From NCBI RefSeq assembly GCF_009724245.1, contig NZ_WNNK01000002.1:310001-374000 (forward strand): DNA of 64,000 nt. Reading direction: 5' to 3'. The position numbers and the translations under genes were made by a program. Positions 26,553 through 35,864 of the stretch are shown here, piece by piece (positions within the stretch are counted from its first letter, which is position 1; the number at the start of each line of letters is the position of its first letter). Source of the DNA: Pseudomonas spelaei (lineage in GTDB: Bacteria > Pseudomonadota > Gammaproteobacteria > Pseudomonadales > Pseudomonadaceae). The notes under the pieces were generated by a model. The model ran no database searches and had not been told where the DNA came from. It saw only the letters and a program-made list of their open reading frames with translations.

Positions 26553-27158
26553 ATGCAACGCGACGCGCTTTTGACGCAGGACGAGCTGGATTTCATTCAG
26601 ACCATGCACCATAACCCGCAACTCAACGTGCGGGATGCGTCGTCGAGCCTGACAGTCAATGGCGGTGCGCAGATTCGCGACCTGCTCACCCGCCTGGCCG
26701 CCCACGAACATGTCACGATCCAGGCCCAATTCGACAACCAGCAAATGACCTTTCCGCTGCAACTGGTGGAAGACGAGTTCCATGCGGTGCATTTGCGCCT
26801 GGGCGTACCGAGCATTTTCGAAGACGGGCCGATGATCCGCCCGTGGCGCCTGGTACTCGAGGAGCCAGTAGCCCTGGAGAACATCAAGGGCCAGCCAGGT
26901 TCGTTGTGGGTGCGTGAAGTGTCATTCAAGGGATTGCTGCTGGAGGTTCGCGGCCGGGTCAAGGCGCCGAAAACCTTTTCCCTGTGGTTCAGCCCTTCCG
27001 GTTACGAGCGCATCGCCGTGCGCGGCACCCTGGAGCGCGAAAACGCCAAAGGGCTGTTTGCCTATCGCCTGAACCAGGGGGATGCGGATGAAATCGAGCG
27101 CCTGCGCCAGTTCATCCTGCAGCAGCACCGCCTCGCGCATCCTGAAGTTCACGCCTGA
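26553..27158 (+). CDS. PilZ-like protein beside the LOV gene, function unknown
   Basis: A 201-residue soluble protein (MQRDALLTQDELDFIQTMHH...). The N-terminal half resembles YcgR-N-type domains (QIRDLLTRLAAHEHVTIQAQ). The C-terminal half could be a PilZ barrel. The c-di-GMP motifs are at best degenerate: RPWR near residues 96-99 and REVSFKGLLLEV near 121-132 in place of RxxxR and D/NxSxxG. It follows the LOV gene by 59 bases and converges with the MerR gene (2-base gap). Its role is unassigned; the PilZ suggestion is tentative. Confidence 0.5.
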   Translation: MQRDALLTQDELDFIQTMHHNPQLNVRDASSSLTVNGGAQIRDLLTRLAAHEHVTIQAQFDNQQMTFPLQLVEDEFHAVHLRLGVPSIFEDGPMIRPWRLVLEEPVALENIKGQPGSLWVREVSFKGLLLEVRGRVKAPKTFSLWFSPSGYERIAVRGTLERENAKGLFAYRLNQGDADEIERLRQFILQQHRLAHPEVHA

Positions 27159-27160
27159 TC

Positions 27161-28120
27161 TCAGGTATCCAGAGTACCGTTGAGAAACCCCTGCAATCGC
27201 CGCTGCATCAAGTGCCCGTCATTGCCCTGGCAGCCAATAGGCGAACCTGCCAGGGACTTCTGCGCCAGATCCGAGGCGTCACCGGCCAGCAGCAGCGGGC
27301 ATTCGAGGGTCATCGCCAGACGAGTCAGGCGCTGAGGCAGGTCATGGGTCGGTGAGTGGTTGGAGAACACCACCAGCGCTTGAGGGTGGGTCTTTTCACA
27401 GATCAGCGTCAGCTCATCAAAGGGTTGGCCCATACCCAGCACCTTCGTGACCAGCGCGTCACTGCTCATTAATACAGCAGCTACCAGCAACTCAAGTTTG
27501 CGGCATTCCCCAGGCAACGCCGCCAGTAGCACCCGTGGCTTCTCCGAGGCACACGCCAATTGCAGGCGCTGCAATGCGCGGACCCGCAGGAAGGCGTCGA
27601 AAAACAGCCACTCACTGGCTTGGCCATATAGACCTTGGTGACGCAAAAACTGGTTCCAGAGAGGCATCAGGATTTCCTGGAACACCACAGTCGTCGGATA
27701 GGCCGCAAAAATCTGGTTGTACAAACGGTCCAATTGCCGGTCGTCAAAGGCATTGACGGCCTGCCTCAGCTGAATTTGCCACTGAGCCCACTCGTGCCCT
27801 TCGGTCTCTTCTTGTGCAGCCCGCACCGACTCGGCTTGCTGATCGTCACGCGCCAGGATCTTTGCGACCTTGCTCACCGCGACCCCACGCTCGATCCAGT
27901 CGACAATACGATGAACGGTGTCGATATCAGCTTTCGAGTAGAGGCGATGCCCGCTTTCGGTGCGTGTTGGCTGGATCAGGCCATAACGCCGCTCCCAGGC
28001 GCGCAGGGTGATCGGGTTGATGCCTGTCAATCTCGAGACTTCGCGGATCGGAAACAGCTCATCAGAATCAGCCGCATCGGGGAGCCTTGAGCCATCAAGC
28101 GAAGCAATAATCACAGCCAT
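27161..28120 (-). CDS. MerR-family regulator, class II LitR/PplR-like
   Basis: A 319-residue regulator with a MerR winged helix at about residues 22-90 (LFPIREVSRLTGINPITLRA, ERRYGLI, GHRLYS). A CarH/LitR-like C-terminal region occupies about 125-310. The cobalamin-binding E/DxHxxG motif of CarH is absent; the equivalent stretch reads LPGECRKLELL. It is therefore of the B12-independent class II type described in P. putida, where these regulators work with a short LOV protein. Its neighbours here are exactly such a LOV gene and the pterin genes. Light control is inferred by analogy. Confidence 0.8.
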   Translation of the reverse strand: MAVIIASLDGSRLPDAADSDELFPIREVSRLTGINPITLRAWERRYGLIQPTRTESGHRLYSKADIDTVHRIVDWIERGVAVSKVAKILARDDQQAESVRAAQEETEGHEWAQWQIQLRQAVNAFDDRQLDRLYNQIFAAYPTTVVFQEILMPLWNQFLRHQGLYGQASEWLFFDAFLRVRALQRLQLACASEKPRVLLAALPGECRKLELLVAAVLMSSDALVTKVLGMGQPFDELTLICEKTHPQALVVFSNHSPTHDLPQRLTRLAMTLECPLLLAGDASDLAQKSLAGSPIGCQGNDGHLMQRRLQGFLNGTLDT

Positions 28121-28167
28121 TTAGAAGCCCAACACATCCTTGTGAGTTTGGATCCCATTTAACGCCT

Positions 28168-28221
28168 ATACACCTGTCCTTTTCAAGGTTGCTACCTAAT
28201 AGACCAACGTCGCTGGTGTAT
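28168..28221. promoter_or_regulatory. Possible operator pair between the MerR gene and the ABM gene
   Basis: ATACACC (28168-28174) and GGTGTAT (28215-28221) are perfect complements 40 bases apart in the divergent region. The spacing is long and no TTGTACA site is present, so this is a weak candidate for regulator binding. Confidence 0.25.
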
Positions 28222-28347
28222 TTCGTCAATTCAGGAATAATCCTTGCACGCGTCTAGAAACGAACAACTTGCACAGTTGCCCACCCCGTGACTGTGTCTG
28301 GCACGCCTCCTACCCGGAAAAGCGCGCCCTACATTTGGAGATACACA

Positions 28348-28908
28348 ATGTCTACCTCCCCCGTCACCTTGATGGTCGCGCGTCGCGTGGCCAAAGGTCG
28401 TTATGAAGATTTGATCACCTGGTTGCGTGAAGGCGAGCAGTTGGCCACTGACTTTCCCGGTTACCTGGGCTCCGGCGTACTCGCACCGCCGCCGGGCGAT
28501 GATGAATTTCAGATCATTTTCCGCTTCGCCGATGAGCAAACCCTGCACACCTGGGAGTTTTCCGCTTCCCGCAGCGCCTGGTTGGGACGCGGCAGTGATT
28601 TGTTTGCCGACCCGTCGGAGCATCGAGTTCGCGGGATCGACGGCTGGTTTGGCGCCGTTGGCCAGCGCCCACCGCGCTGGAAACAGGCGGTTGCCATCTG
28701 GCTGGCGTTTTTCCCGGTATCGCTGCTGTTCAACTTCGGGCTTGAGCCGCTGCTCGCCGAGCTGGGCCTGCTCAGCCGCGTGCTGGTCAGCACCTTGGCG
28801 CTGACGCCGCTGATGGTTTATTTCTTTATCCCATTGTCGACCCATTTGTTGGCGAACTGGCTGCACCCCGCACCGGTTCGGGTCAAAGCCACTGAAGCTG
28901 CGGCGTAA
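28348..28908 (+). CDS. Antibiotic-biosynthesis-monooxygenase-domain membrane protein
   Basis: A 186-residue protein. The first about 100 residues form an ABM-type ferredoxin-like domain (VTLMVARRVAKGRYEDLITW, PGYLGSGVLAPP, DEFQIIFRFADEQTL). Two transmembrane segments follow (AVAIWLAFFPVSLLFNF; LVSTLALTPLMVYFF). Such proteins are widespread and their substrate is unknown. It diverges from the LitR-type MerR gene and precedes folM by 69 bases. The ATG at 28348 has TTTGGAG upstream. Confidence 0.78.
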   Translation: MSTSPVTLMVARRVAKGRYEDLITWLREGEQLATDFPGYLGSGVLAPPPGDDEFQIIFRFADEQTLHTWEFSASRSAWLGRGSDLFADPSEHRVRGIDGWFGAVGQRPPRWKQAVAIWLAFFPVSLLFNFGLEPLLAELGLLSRVLVSTLALTPLMVYFFIPLSTHLLANWLHPAPVRVKATEAAA

Positions 28909-28977
28909 CCGACGCACAGCGGGTAAGGCGGGCCGGTCGCTGGTATAGTTTTCGCCTACCCGCGATTCGAGCCTGTC

Positions 28978-29688
28978 ATGACTCCCACTCCTGCCCCGAT
29001 CCTGATCACCGGCGCCAGCCAACGCGTCGGCCTGCATTGCGCGTTGCGCCTGCTGGACGAGGGGCAGCCGGTAATTTTCAGTTACCGTAGCGAACGTCCC
29101 GGCGTGCAGACCCTGCGCGAGCGCGGTGCGATCGCCTTATTCGCCGATTTTTCCAGCGAGGCAGGCATCCTCACGTTCATCGATGAACTCAAAGCGCACA
29201 CAACCCGCCTGCGAGCAATCATCCACAATGCCTCGGCCTGGGAAGCGGAAACGCCCGGCGAGGAAAGCCGCGCCTTCACCGACATGTTCAGCGTGCATAT
29301 GCTTGCGCCGTACCTGATCAACCTGCATTGTGCGGACTTGCTGCAACGCTCTCGACCTGCCGATATTGTGCACATCAGCGACGACGTCACCCGCAAGGGC
29401 AGCCGCCAACACATCGCCTATTGCGCCACCAAGGCCGGCCTCGACAGCCTGACCTTGTCCTTTGCTGCTCAACTGGCACCCGATATCAAGGTCAATGGCA
29501 TCTCCCCGGCCATGGTGATGTTCAATGAAGGCGACGATGCGGCGTATCGCGCCAAAGTGCTGGCCAAGTCGGCACTGGGCATCGAGCCTGGGCCCGAGGT
29601 GATTTACCAGAGTGTGCGTTACCTGCTGGACAACCCATATGTCACCGGTACCACCCTGACCGTCAACGGCGGGCGGCATATCAAGTAA
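28978..29688 (+). CDS. folM: Dihydromonapterin reductase FolM
   Basis: A 236-residue SDR that reduces dihydromonapterin to tetrahydromonapterin with NADPH. It has the nucleotide motif [20 protein letters not shown] and FolM-typical residues ([18 protein letters not shown] in place of [13 protein letters not shown] with the catalytic Tyr and Lys). It leads the run folM-folE-folX; the folE start lies 20 bases after its stop. A TATAGT just upstream suggests its own promoter. Confidence 0.92.
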   Translation: MTPTPAPILITGASQRVGLHCALRLLDEGQPVIFSYRSERPGVQTLRERGAIALFADFSSEAGILTFIDELKAHTTRLRAIIHNASAWEAETPGEESRAFTDMFSVHMLAPYLINLHCADLLQRSRPADIVHISDDVTRKGSRQHIAYCATKAGLDSLTLSFAAQLAPDIKVNGISPAMVMFNEGDDAAYRAKVLAKSALGIEPGPEVIYQSVRYLLDNPYVTGTTLTVNGGRHIK

Positions 29689-29708
29689 GCCGTTTGCGAG
29701 GATGTTGT

Positions 29709-30269
29709 ATGACTTTGTCCCTGCCCCACCACTACCGCGAGATTCTCAAAGGCCTGGGTGAAGACCCGGAGCGTGAAGGCTTGCTCGACACCCCCAAACG
29801 CGCGGCCAAGGCCATGCAGTATCTGTGTCATGGCTACAGCCAAAGCGTGGAAGAGATCGTCAACGGTGCCCTGTTCGCCTCCGACAATGACGAAATGGTG
29901 ATTGTCGCCGACATCGAGCTGTACTCCCTGTGCGAGCACCACCTGCTGCCCTTTATCGGCAAGGCGCACGTCGCCTATATGCCGACGGGCAAGGTGCTGG
30001 GCCTGTCGAAGATAGCGCGCATTGTCGACATGTTTGCCCGTCGCCTGCAGATCCAGGAAAACCTCACGCGGGAAATCGCCGATGCCATCCAGGAGGTCAC
30101 CCAGGCCGCCGGCGTGGCGGTGGTGATTGAAGCCAAACATATGTGCATGATGATGCGCGGTGTCGAAAAACAGAATTCAACCATGAACACCTCGGTGATG
30201 CTCGGCGCCTTCCGCGAGTCGAACACCACCCGCATGGAGTTCCTGCAACTGATTGGACGGAGCAAGTAG
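29709..30269 (+). CDS. folE: GTP cyclohydrolase I
   Basis: Converts GTP to dihydroneopterin triphosphate, the entry to folate and monapterin. Its 186 residues carry the zinc and active-site motif [18 protein letters not shown], and [15 protein letters not shown] provides the third zinc ligand. It is the zinc type I enzyme. The ATG at 29709 follows GCGAGG. Its company with folM and folX suggests it serves tetrahydromonapterin rather than being the only folate gene. Confidence 0.95.
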   Translation: MTLSLPHHYREILKGLGEDPEREGLLDTPKRAAKAMQYLCHGYSQSVEEIVNGALFASDNDEMVIVADIELYSLCEHHLLPFIGKAHVAYMPTGKVLGLSKIARIVDMFARRLQIQENLTREIADAIQEVTQAAGVAVVIEAKHMCMMMRGVEKQNSTMNTSVMLGAFRESNTTRMEFLQLIGRSK

Positions 30270-30271
30270 CA

Positions 30272-30643
30272 ATGCCACAACTTCAACCAGGCATGGCGCG
30301 CATCCGGGTCAAGGACCTGTGCTTGCGCACCTTTATCGGGATCAACGAGGACGAAATCCTCAACAAGCAGGATGTGTTGATCAACCTGACCATCCTCTAC
30401 GCGGCCCAGGAAGCGGTGCGCGACAACGACATCGACCATGCGTTGAACTACCGCACCATCACCAAAGCCATCATCGCCCACGTGGAAGGCAATCGTTTTG
30501 CCCTGCTGGAGCGCCTGACCCAGGAGCTGCTGGACCTGGTGATGAGTAACGAGTCGGTGCTGTACGCCGAAGTCGAAGTCGACAAACCCCATGCACTACG
30601 TTTTGCCGAGTCGGTGTCGATCACCCTCGCGGCGAGCCGCTAA
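30272..30643 (+). CDS. folX: Dihydroneopterin triphosphate 2'-epimerase FolX
   Basis: A 123-residue member of the FolB/FolX family that epimerises dihydroneopterin triphosphate to dihydromonapterin triphosphate. Family features are [30 protein letters not shown] and [12 protein letters not shown]. The start lies two bases after the folE stop, so translation is likely coupled. Its position between folE and folM homologues supports FolX rather than FolB. Confidence 0.9.
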   Translation: MPQLQPGMARIRVKDLCLRTFIGINEDEILNKQDVLINLTILYAAQEAVRDNDIDHALNYRTITKAIIAHVEGNRFALLERLTQELLDLVMSNESVLYAEVEVDKPHALRFAESVSITLAASR

Positions 30644-30667
30644 CCCCTTACATTCGCAGTGAGCACT

Positions 30668-30964
30668 ATGAACGATCAACAACGCCTCGAACTCGAAGCC
30701 GCCGCCTTCCGCCGGCTGGTGGCGCACCTGGACAGCCGCAAGGATGTACAGAACATCGACCTGATGAACCTCGCCGGCTTCTGCCGTAACTGCCTGTCCA
30801 AGTGGTACAAGGCCGAGGCCGACGAGCGCCAGATCGACGTCAGCCTCGATGACGCCCGTGAAGTGGTATACGGCATGCCGTACGCCGAGTGGAAAGCCCA
30901 ATACCAGCAAGAAGCCAGCGCCGACCAGCAAGCGGCGTTCGCCAAAGGAAAAACCCATGACTGA
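30668..30964 (+). CDS. DUF1244 family protein
   Basis: A 98-residue protein (MNDQQRLELEAAAFRRLVAH, IDLMNLAGFCRNCLSKWY, EVVYGMPYAEWK). The family is conserved in proteobacteria and its function is unknown; the FCRNC cysteine pair may bind a metal. ATG 30668 has GTGAG upstream and is preferred to the in-frame GTG. Its last eight bases overlap the next gene, indicating one transcript. Confidence 0.85.
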   Translation: MNDQQRLELEAAAFRRLVAHLDSRKDVQNIDLMNLAGFCRNCLSKWYKAEADERQIDVSLDDAREVVYGMPYAEWKAQYQQEASADQQAAFAKGKTHD

Positions 30965-31295
30965 CCTGAACACCCTGCGCGCCAGCCTCAACAGCGGCGA
31001 GCATGCCTTCACCGAGACCCTGGCCTTTGTTGCCGCCGGTTACGACTACCAGCCACAGGCCTTCACCAACGGCGGCGTGGAAAACGCTGCTGGGCAGAAC
31101 GAAGGTTCGTGCAAGACCCTGGGCCTGGCGCTGTTGGAAGGCTTGAGCGATCAAGAAACGCTGTTGGCGTTTGGTGAGCATTACCGTTCGGTACTGGCTA
31201 CGCCGGAGGGCAGTGATCACGGCAATATCCGGGCGTTGATCGAACATGGGCTGGCCGGGGTGAAGTTCACTCAACAGCCACTGACCCACCGCTGA
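30957..31295 (+). CDS. HopJ-family protein
   Basis: A 112-residue protein of the HopJ/HopPmaJ family (FVAAGYDYQPQAFTNGG, AGQNEGSCKTLGLALL). The family was named as a type III effector but occurs widely in bacteria without such systems and is probably a housekeeping protein. Here it follows DUF1244 with an eight-base overlap, at the end of the pterin run. There is no HrpL-type promoter. Confidence 0.85.
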   Translation: MTDLNTLRASLNSGEHAFTETLAFVAAGYDYQPQAFTNGGVENAAGQNEGSCKTLGLALLEGLSDQETLLAFGEHYRSVLATPEGSDHGNIRALIEHGLAGVKFTQQPLTHR

Positions 31296-31318
31296 TTCAA
31301 TTTGATAACCCGGTTTAA

Positions 31319-31390
31319 TGTGGGAGCTGGCTTGCCTGCGATAGCGGTGTGTCAGCCAACGCCGCTATCGCAGGCAAGCCAGCTCCCACA
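31319..31390. repeat. REP palindrome
   Basis: Arms TGTGGGAGCTGGCTTGCC / GGCAAGCCAGCTCCCACA, extended by TGCGATAGCGG / CCGCTATCGCA. It is a short-loop copy between the HopJ-family gene and the trxB terminator. Confidence 0.92.
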
Positions 31391-31442
31391 GTGATTGGGT
31401 TAACACTTCTGGACTGCGGTGCGGCAATAAATCGCAGACATA

Positions 31443-31470
31443 AAAAAACCGGCCTCGCAGCCGGTTTTTT
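31443..31470. terminator. Bidirectional intrinsic terminator
   Basis: AAAAAACCGGC / GCCGGTTTTTT with a six-base loop ends minus-strand trxB and can also stop plus-strand transcription from the pterin run. Confidence 0.9.
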
Positions 31471-31482
31471 CATTTCAACGGT

Positions 31483-32448
<966 letters not shown>

Positions 32449-32658
32449 TCACTCCTATCGACCGTCCGGACAACAGAACGGCTGGAATAAAAAAGGACCG
32501 CGAAGCACTTGGGGAAGGCTTGAACTCGCAGGCCCTGAAAAATAATGGGTGCAGCGTATCGAGGGGGGCAAGATTAAGGAAATACGGAATAACAATCCAG
32601 CTCATAGGTGGTCTCTATGCAGTCACCTCTATTAATCGACGCCTTTGTTACCGTTAGT

Positions 32659-32672
32659 GTCGACATGTCGAC
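32659..32672. promoter_or_regulatory. Perfect 14-base palindrome in the trxB-cysZ gap
   Basis: GTCGACATGTCGAC is fully self-complementary and lies 67 bases before cysZ in a 293-base divergent gap. It may be an operator, but no regulator is suggested by the sequence. The rest of the gap shows no gene. Confidence 0.3.
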
Positions 32673-32738
32673 CCCGCTTTCGCCGTTCAGGCAAAGCCGG
32701 TAAGGTCGGCGCGTTCGTCCCTTTGACCGGAGTTACCC

Positions 32739-33494
32739 ATGCCCGCCCCCGCTCTCTCAGGCCCGCAATACCTGCGCGAAGGCCTCAAACTGGTGCTCAG
32801 CCCCGGCCTGCGCCTGTTCGTGCTGCTGCCGTTGGCTATCAACCTGATACTGTTCGTCGGATTGATCTACTTCGCCGGCCATCAGTTCAGCCTGTGGGTC
32901 GATACGCTGATGCCGACCCTGCCGAGTTGGCTGAGCTTCCTGAATTATCTTCTGTGGCCATTGTTCGTGGTGCTGGTGGTGCTGATGGTGTTTTTCACCT
33001 TCACCATGCTCGCCAACATCATCGCCGCGCCATTCAACGGGTTTCTCGCGGAAAAGGTCGAAGTGGTGGTGCGCGGCACCGACGACTTCCCACCGTTCAG
33101 TTGGGCTGAGTTGGCGGCCATGGTCCCTCGCACCCTGGCTCGGGAAATGCGCAAGCTGGGTTACTTCCTGCCGCGAGCCATCGGCCTGTTTATCCTGTCG
33201 TTCATTCCAGTGGTCAACCTGGTGGCGGCGCCGCTGTGGTTGCTGTTCGGGGTGTGGATGATGGCGATCCAATACATCGACTACCCGGCGGATAACCACA
33301 AGCTGGGCTGGAACGAGATGCTCGCCTGGCTGCGGCAGAAACGCTGGCAGAGCATGAGCTTTGGCGGGATCGTTTACCTGGTACTGCTGGTGCCCGTGGT
33401 CAACCTGCTGATGATGCCGGCGGCAGTGGCTGGAGCGACGCTATTCTGGGTGCGCGAGCAAGGCGCAGAAGCCATGGCGGTGAAGAAGGTCTGA
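32739..33494 (+). CDS. cysZ: Sulfate transporter CysZ
   Basis: A 251-residue inner-membrane protein of the CysZ/EI24 family that admits sulfate. Hydrophobic segments are spread through the chain ([57 protein letters not shown]). It carries the family's GFLAEKVE and [12 protein letters not shown] stretches. GGAG precedes the ATG. cysDNC, the next step of sulfate use, is 8 kb away in this window. Confidence 0.9.
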   Translation: MPAPALSGPQYLREGLKLVLSPGLRLFVLLPLAINLILFVGLIYFAGHQFSLWVDTLMPTLPSWLSFLNYLLWPLFVVLVVLMVFFTFTMLANIIAAPFNGFLAEKVEVVVRGTDDFPPFSWAELAAMVPRTLAREMRKLGYFLPRAIGLFILSFIPVVNLVAAPLWLLFGVWMMAIQYIDYPADNHKLGWNEMLAWLRQKRWQSMSFGGIVYLVLLVPVVNLLMMPAAVAGATLFWVREQGAEAMAVKKV

Positions 33495-33533
33495 GCCGTC
33501 ACAAATCCATCATCCAGATGACACAATGACGAC

Positions 33534-34760
33534 ATGGCCCGCGCCGACACTGGGGCCATGACGAGCGCCTTCCTGCATATCACCCTGATTACCGAAACCT
33601 TCCCGCCGGAGATCAACGGGGTGGCCAATACCCTTGGACGCTTGTGTGACGGATTGCGCGCACGCGGCCATCAAGTGGAGCTGATCCGTCCTCGCCAGGG
33701 CGGCGATCAAAGCCAGATCAGTGACGAGGGCCTGATGCTGTGCCGTGGCTGGCCGCTACCTGGTTATCCAGGTCTGCAATGGGGCCAGTCGTCGATGCAC
33801 AAGTTGCTGCGGCGCTGGAAACGCCAGCGCCCCGATGTGTTGTACATCGCCACCGAAGGGCCGCTGGGGCTATCGGCACTTCGGGCCGCGCGGCGCCTGG
33901 GGATCAGCGTGGTCAGCGGCTTCCACACCAATTTCCAGCAGTACTCCAACCAGTACGGCCTGGGCATGCTGAGTCGGGTGCTGACCCACTACTTGCGTTG
34001 GTTTCACAACCGTTCGACCTTGACCCTGGTGCCCAGCGCCAGCCAACGGATCGAACTGGAGCGCCGCCACTTCGAGCGGTTGGGCATGCTGGCGCGAGGT
34101 GTCGACAGTCAGCTGTTTCATCCGGCCAAACGCGACAACGAGTTGCGCGAGGAGTGGGGGCTGGGCAACGACGATATCGCCGTCCTGCATGTTGGGCGCC
34201 TGGCTCAGGAAAAAAACCTGGGCGTACTCAAGCGCTGTTTCGATTCACTGCAAGCCACTTATCCACAGCGTCACTTGAAACTGATCATCGTCGGCGATGG
34301 CCCGCAACGGGTGACGTTGGAGAAAGCACTGCCAGAGGCCGTTTTCTGCGGCACTCAACGTGGCGAAGAACTGGCCAGGCATTACGCCTCGGGCGATGTG
34401 TTCCTGTTCCCCAGCCTCACCGAGACCTTTGGTAACGTGGTACTGGAGGCCATGGCCTCGGGGCTCGGCGTGGTGGCCTACGACCAGGCGGCCGCGACCC
34501 AGCATATCCGCCATGGCTACAACGGCGTACTGGCGATGCCCGGGGATGAGGACGCGTTTTGTGAGGCGGCCAACTGGCTGCTGGCCGAGCGTGAGCACTT
34601 GCGGCGGGTGCGCCTTAATGCCCGGCAACACGCCAGCCGTCAGGGATGGCCGGCGATTATCGAGCAGTTTGAACGCCAGTTACGCGGGGTGTGCAAGAAC
34701 GGGCAACCGGTACCCGCCTTCCCGCCGCTTGCACCAGGGTCATCAACGCTTCACGACTGA
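33534..34760 (+). CDS. GT4-family glycosyltransferase
   Basis: A 408-residue cytoplasmic or membrane-associated glycosyltransferase of the GT-B fold. The N-domain has ITETFPPEINGVANTLGRL, typical of mannosyl- and glucosyl-transferases acting on lipid or glycan acceptors. The C-domain has VGRLAQEKNL and the nucleotide-sugar motif FLFPSLTETFGNVVLEAMA (E-x7-E). A second in-frame ATG at 33558 (MTSAFLHI) is an alternative start. The acceptor is unknown. The tail LPPLAPGSSTLHD abuts the AT-richer patch starting at 34761. Confidence 0.85.
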   Translation: MARADTGAMTSAFLHITLITETFPPEINGVANTLGRLCDGLRARGHQVELIRPRQGGDQSQISDEGLMLCRGWPLPGYPGLQWGQSSMHKLLRRWKRQRPDVLYIATEGPLGLSALRAARRLGISVVSGFHTNFQQYSNQYGLGMLSRVLTHYLRWFHNRSTLTLVPSASQRIELERRHFERLGMLARGVDSQLFHPAKRDNELREEWGLGNDDIAVLHVGRLAQEKNLGVLKRCFDSLQATYPQRHLKLIIVGDGPQRVTLEKALPEAVFCGTQRGEELARHYASGDVFLFPSLTETFGNVVLEAMASGLGVVAYDQAAATQHIRHGYNGVLAMPGDEDAFCEAANWLLAEREHLRRVRLNARQHASRQGWPAIIEQFERQLRGVCKNGQPVPAFPPLAPGSSTLHD

Positions 34761-34783
34761 AGGAAGGATCCTTAACACCGTCA

Positions 34784-34812
34784 GGAACTCATTACCCACT
34801 TCGGGCCACATA
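34784..34812 (+). promoter_or_regulatory. HrpL-type promoter (hrp box) 1
   Basis: GGAACT (34784-34789), exactly 16 bases, then CCACATA (34806-34812) match the hrp box GGAACC/T-N15-16-CCACNNA bound by the ECF sigma factor HrpL. It lies 70 bases before the ATG of the small gene at 34882. By rough base-frequency arithmetic about 0.1 such matches are expected by chance in a window this size on both strands. Confidence 0.6.
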
Positions 34813-34881
34813 ATGAGCTCTCCCCTGACGATGCTCCATTTTGTCAGCCCTCTCGATGCTCCAAACGATCGGTGCCAATCC

Positions 34882-35127
34882 ATGATGATTAACAACTTCA
34901 ATCCAGCCCCCATGATCCAGCCTCAGCCACATCCTGAAAAAAATCAGCCGAAAAAGACGGCTGCTTCCAACCTGAGCGACCAACAGATGTGGGGAGAGGG
35001 TGTGTCTGCAGAGAAAGCGGCTATTTACAGGGATCTGACCACCCCATGGTGGGAAAAGGAGGAGAACCTCTTGACCTCTGTGGATGATCTGCTGGAGATG
35101 ACTGATGTGCAGGAAGACGTCGAATAG
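34882..35127 (+). CDS. Small unknown protein behind a hrp box (candidate type III secretion gene)
   Basis: An 81-residue protein I do not recognise. The first 25 residues are rich in Asn, Pro and Gln and carry no acidic residue among the first twelve (MMINNFNPAPMI), with Ile at position 3. These are features of type III secretion signals. The rest is strongly acidic (EKEENLLTSVDDLLEMTDVQEDVE), which also fits a small chaperone. An upstream ATG at 34813 in the same frame would sit at the predicted transcript start, so 34882 is preferred. The ribosome site is weak. Base composition is AT-richer than the flanking genes. Function is inferred only from the promoter and N-terminus. Confidence 0.5.
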   Translation: MMINNFNPAPMIQPQPHPEKNQPKKTAASNLSDQQMWGEGVSAEKAAIYRDLTTPWWEKEENLLTSVDDLLEMTDVQEDVE

Positions 35128-35181
35128 CGTCGGCATCACTTCCCAGGTACAGCGTTTTAACGATCAGGTTACTTCTGGCAT

Positions 35182-35210
35182 GGAACCGTCAATCAGCTTA
35201 CGACCATACA
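35182..35210 (+). promoter_or_regulatory. HrpL-type promoter (hrp box) 2, one mismatch
   Basis: GGAACC (35182-35187), 16 bases, then CCATACA (35204-35210) equal the hrp box with one change (CCAT for CCAC). It lies 79 bases before the ATG of the gene at 35289. The spacing is identical to box 1, which strengthens both. Confidence 0.5.
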
Positions 35211-35288
35211 TGAGGTGCAACAGCACATTCAGGCATACCTGCACAGGTAAGGGCCTGATCAGATAACCACATGATGGAGCCATCAACC

Positions 35289-35768
35289 ATGTCAGTTAAT
35301 CTCAATCATCAGATGTTCCAAGCTTTTACGCCCGACATCAAAGACCCCAGCAGCCATCAAGATCCAGCGCAATATGAACAATTATGGCAAAAGTACGGTA
35401 AAGATCAGGAACCCCTCAGCGCCGACGAACAGAAACTGCTAAACAGCCCGCGATTTAACCGACGCACACGTGAGGCAGATGCCCCCGATGAAACAGCCCT
35501 GAAAGACAAGATGGGGCGCAATGAGCTCCGCCAGCAACTGGGCGTTTCCTCGCGTAAGTATCCAGACTTACCTGGCCACGCCTCGACGGTTTCTTACGAC
35601 TTATTGCACCGTATCGAACACGATCGCCCCGACCTCCTCCCCACCATTCATCATTTTCTCAAGGATTTGCACGAATCCACGGTCCATCCGGACAACGGAG
35701 CTCTTCCTAGTCATATAAACGCTCGACTGCCGGGCAAGGCGCCAAGTTCCTTGAGGAGCTTCGGTTAA
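35289..35768 (+). CDS. Unknown protein behind a second hrp box (candidate type III effector)
   Basis: A 159-residue hydrophilic protein without a recognised domain. The N-terminus (MSVNLNHQMFQAFTPDIKDP) has Val at position 3 and no acidic residue in the first twelve. The middle is rich in charged residues (LSADEQKLLNSPRFNRRTRE), followed by a helix-like stretch (YDLLHRIEHDRPDLLPTIHHFLKDLHES). ATG 35289 is preferred to ATG 35271 because GGAG lies nine bases before it. It shares the AT-richer composition of the preceding small gene. No signal peptide or membrane segment is seen. The effector role is a hypothesis. Confidence 0.55.
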   Translation: MSVNLNHQMFQAFTPDIKDPSSHQDPAQYEQLWQKYGKDQEPLSADEQKLLNSPRFNRRTREADAPDETALKDKMGRNELRQQLGVSSRKYPDLPGHASTVSYDLLHRIEHDRPDLLPTIHHFLKDLHESTVHPDNGALPSHINARLPGKAPSSLRSFG

Positions 35769-35812
35769 CGGGACCACCTCCCCACCGCTAAGTTGCGCTG
35801 AGGCCATTTGCA

Positions 35813-35837
35813 GATGAGCCGAGCAAGACGGCTCATC
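35813..35837. terminator. Hairpin after the second hrp-box gene
   Basis: GATGAGCCG / CGGCTCATC is a perfect nine-pair stem with a seven-base loop, 45 bases after the stop. It lacks a proper T run on plus; it lies between convergent genes and may still end transcription. Confidence 0.5.
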
Positions 35838-35864
35838 ACATGGTGATCAAGTAAACCGGTTTCT

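Noticed and set aside
30957..31295. HopJ-family gene as a true type III effector
   Set aside because: The name is historical. The family is widespread in bacteria without type III systems, and no hrp box precedes this gene.
32610..32640. AGGTG/CACCT inverted repeat in the trxB-cysZ gap as an operator
   Set aside because: Only five matching bases with an irregular spacer, expected by chance in a gap of this size.
34360..35127. 255-codon plus-strand frame running from inside the glycosyltransferase into the hrp-box patch
   Set aside because: The first part overlaps the glycosyltransferase in another frame and has shadow composition. Only the last 81 codons after ATG 34882 are plausible as a gene.
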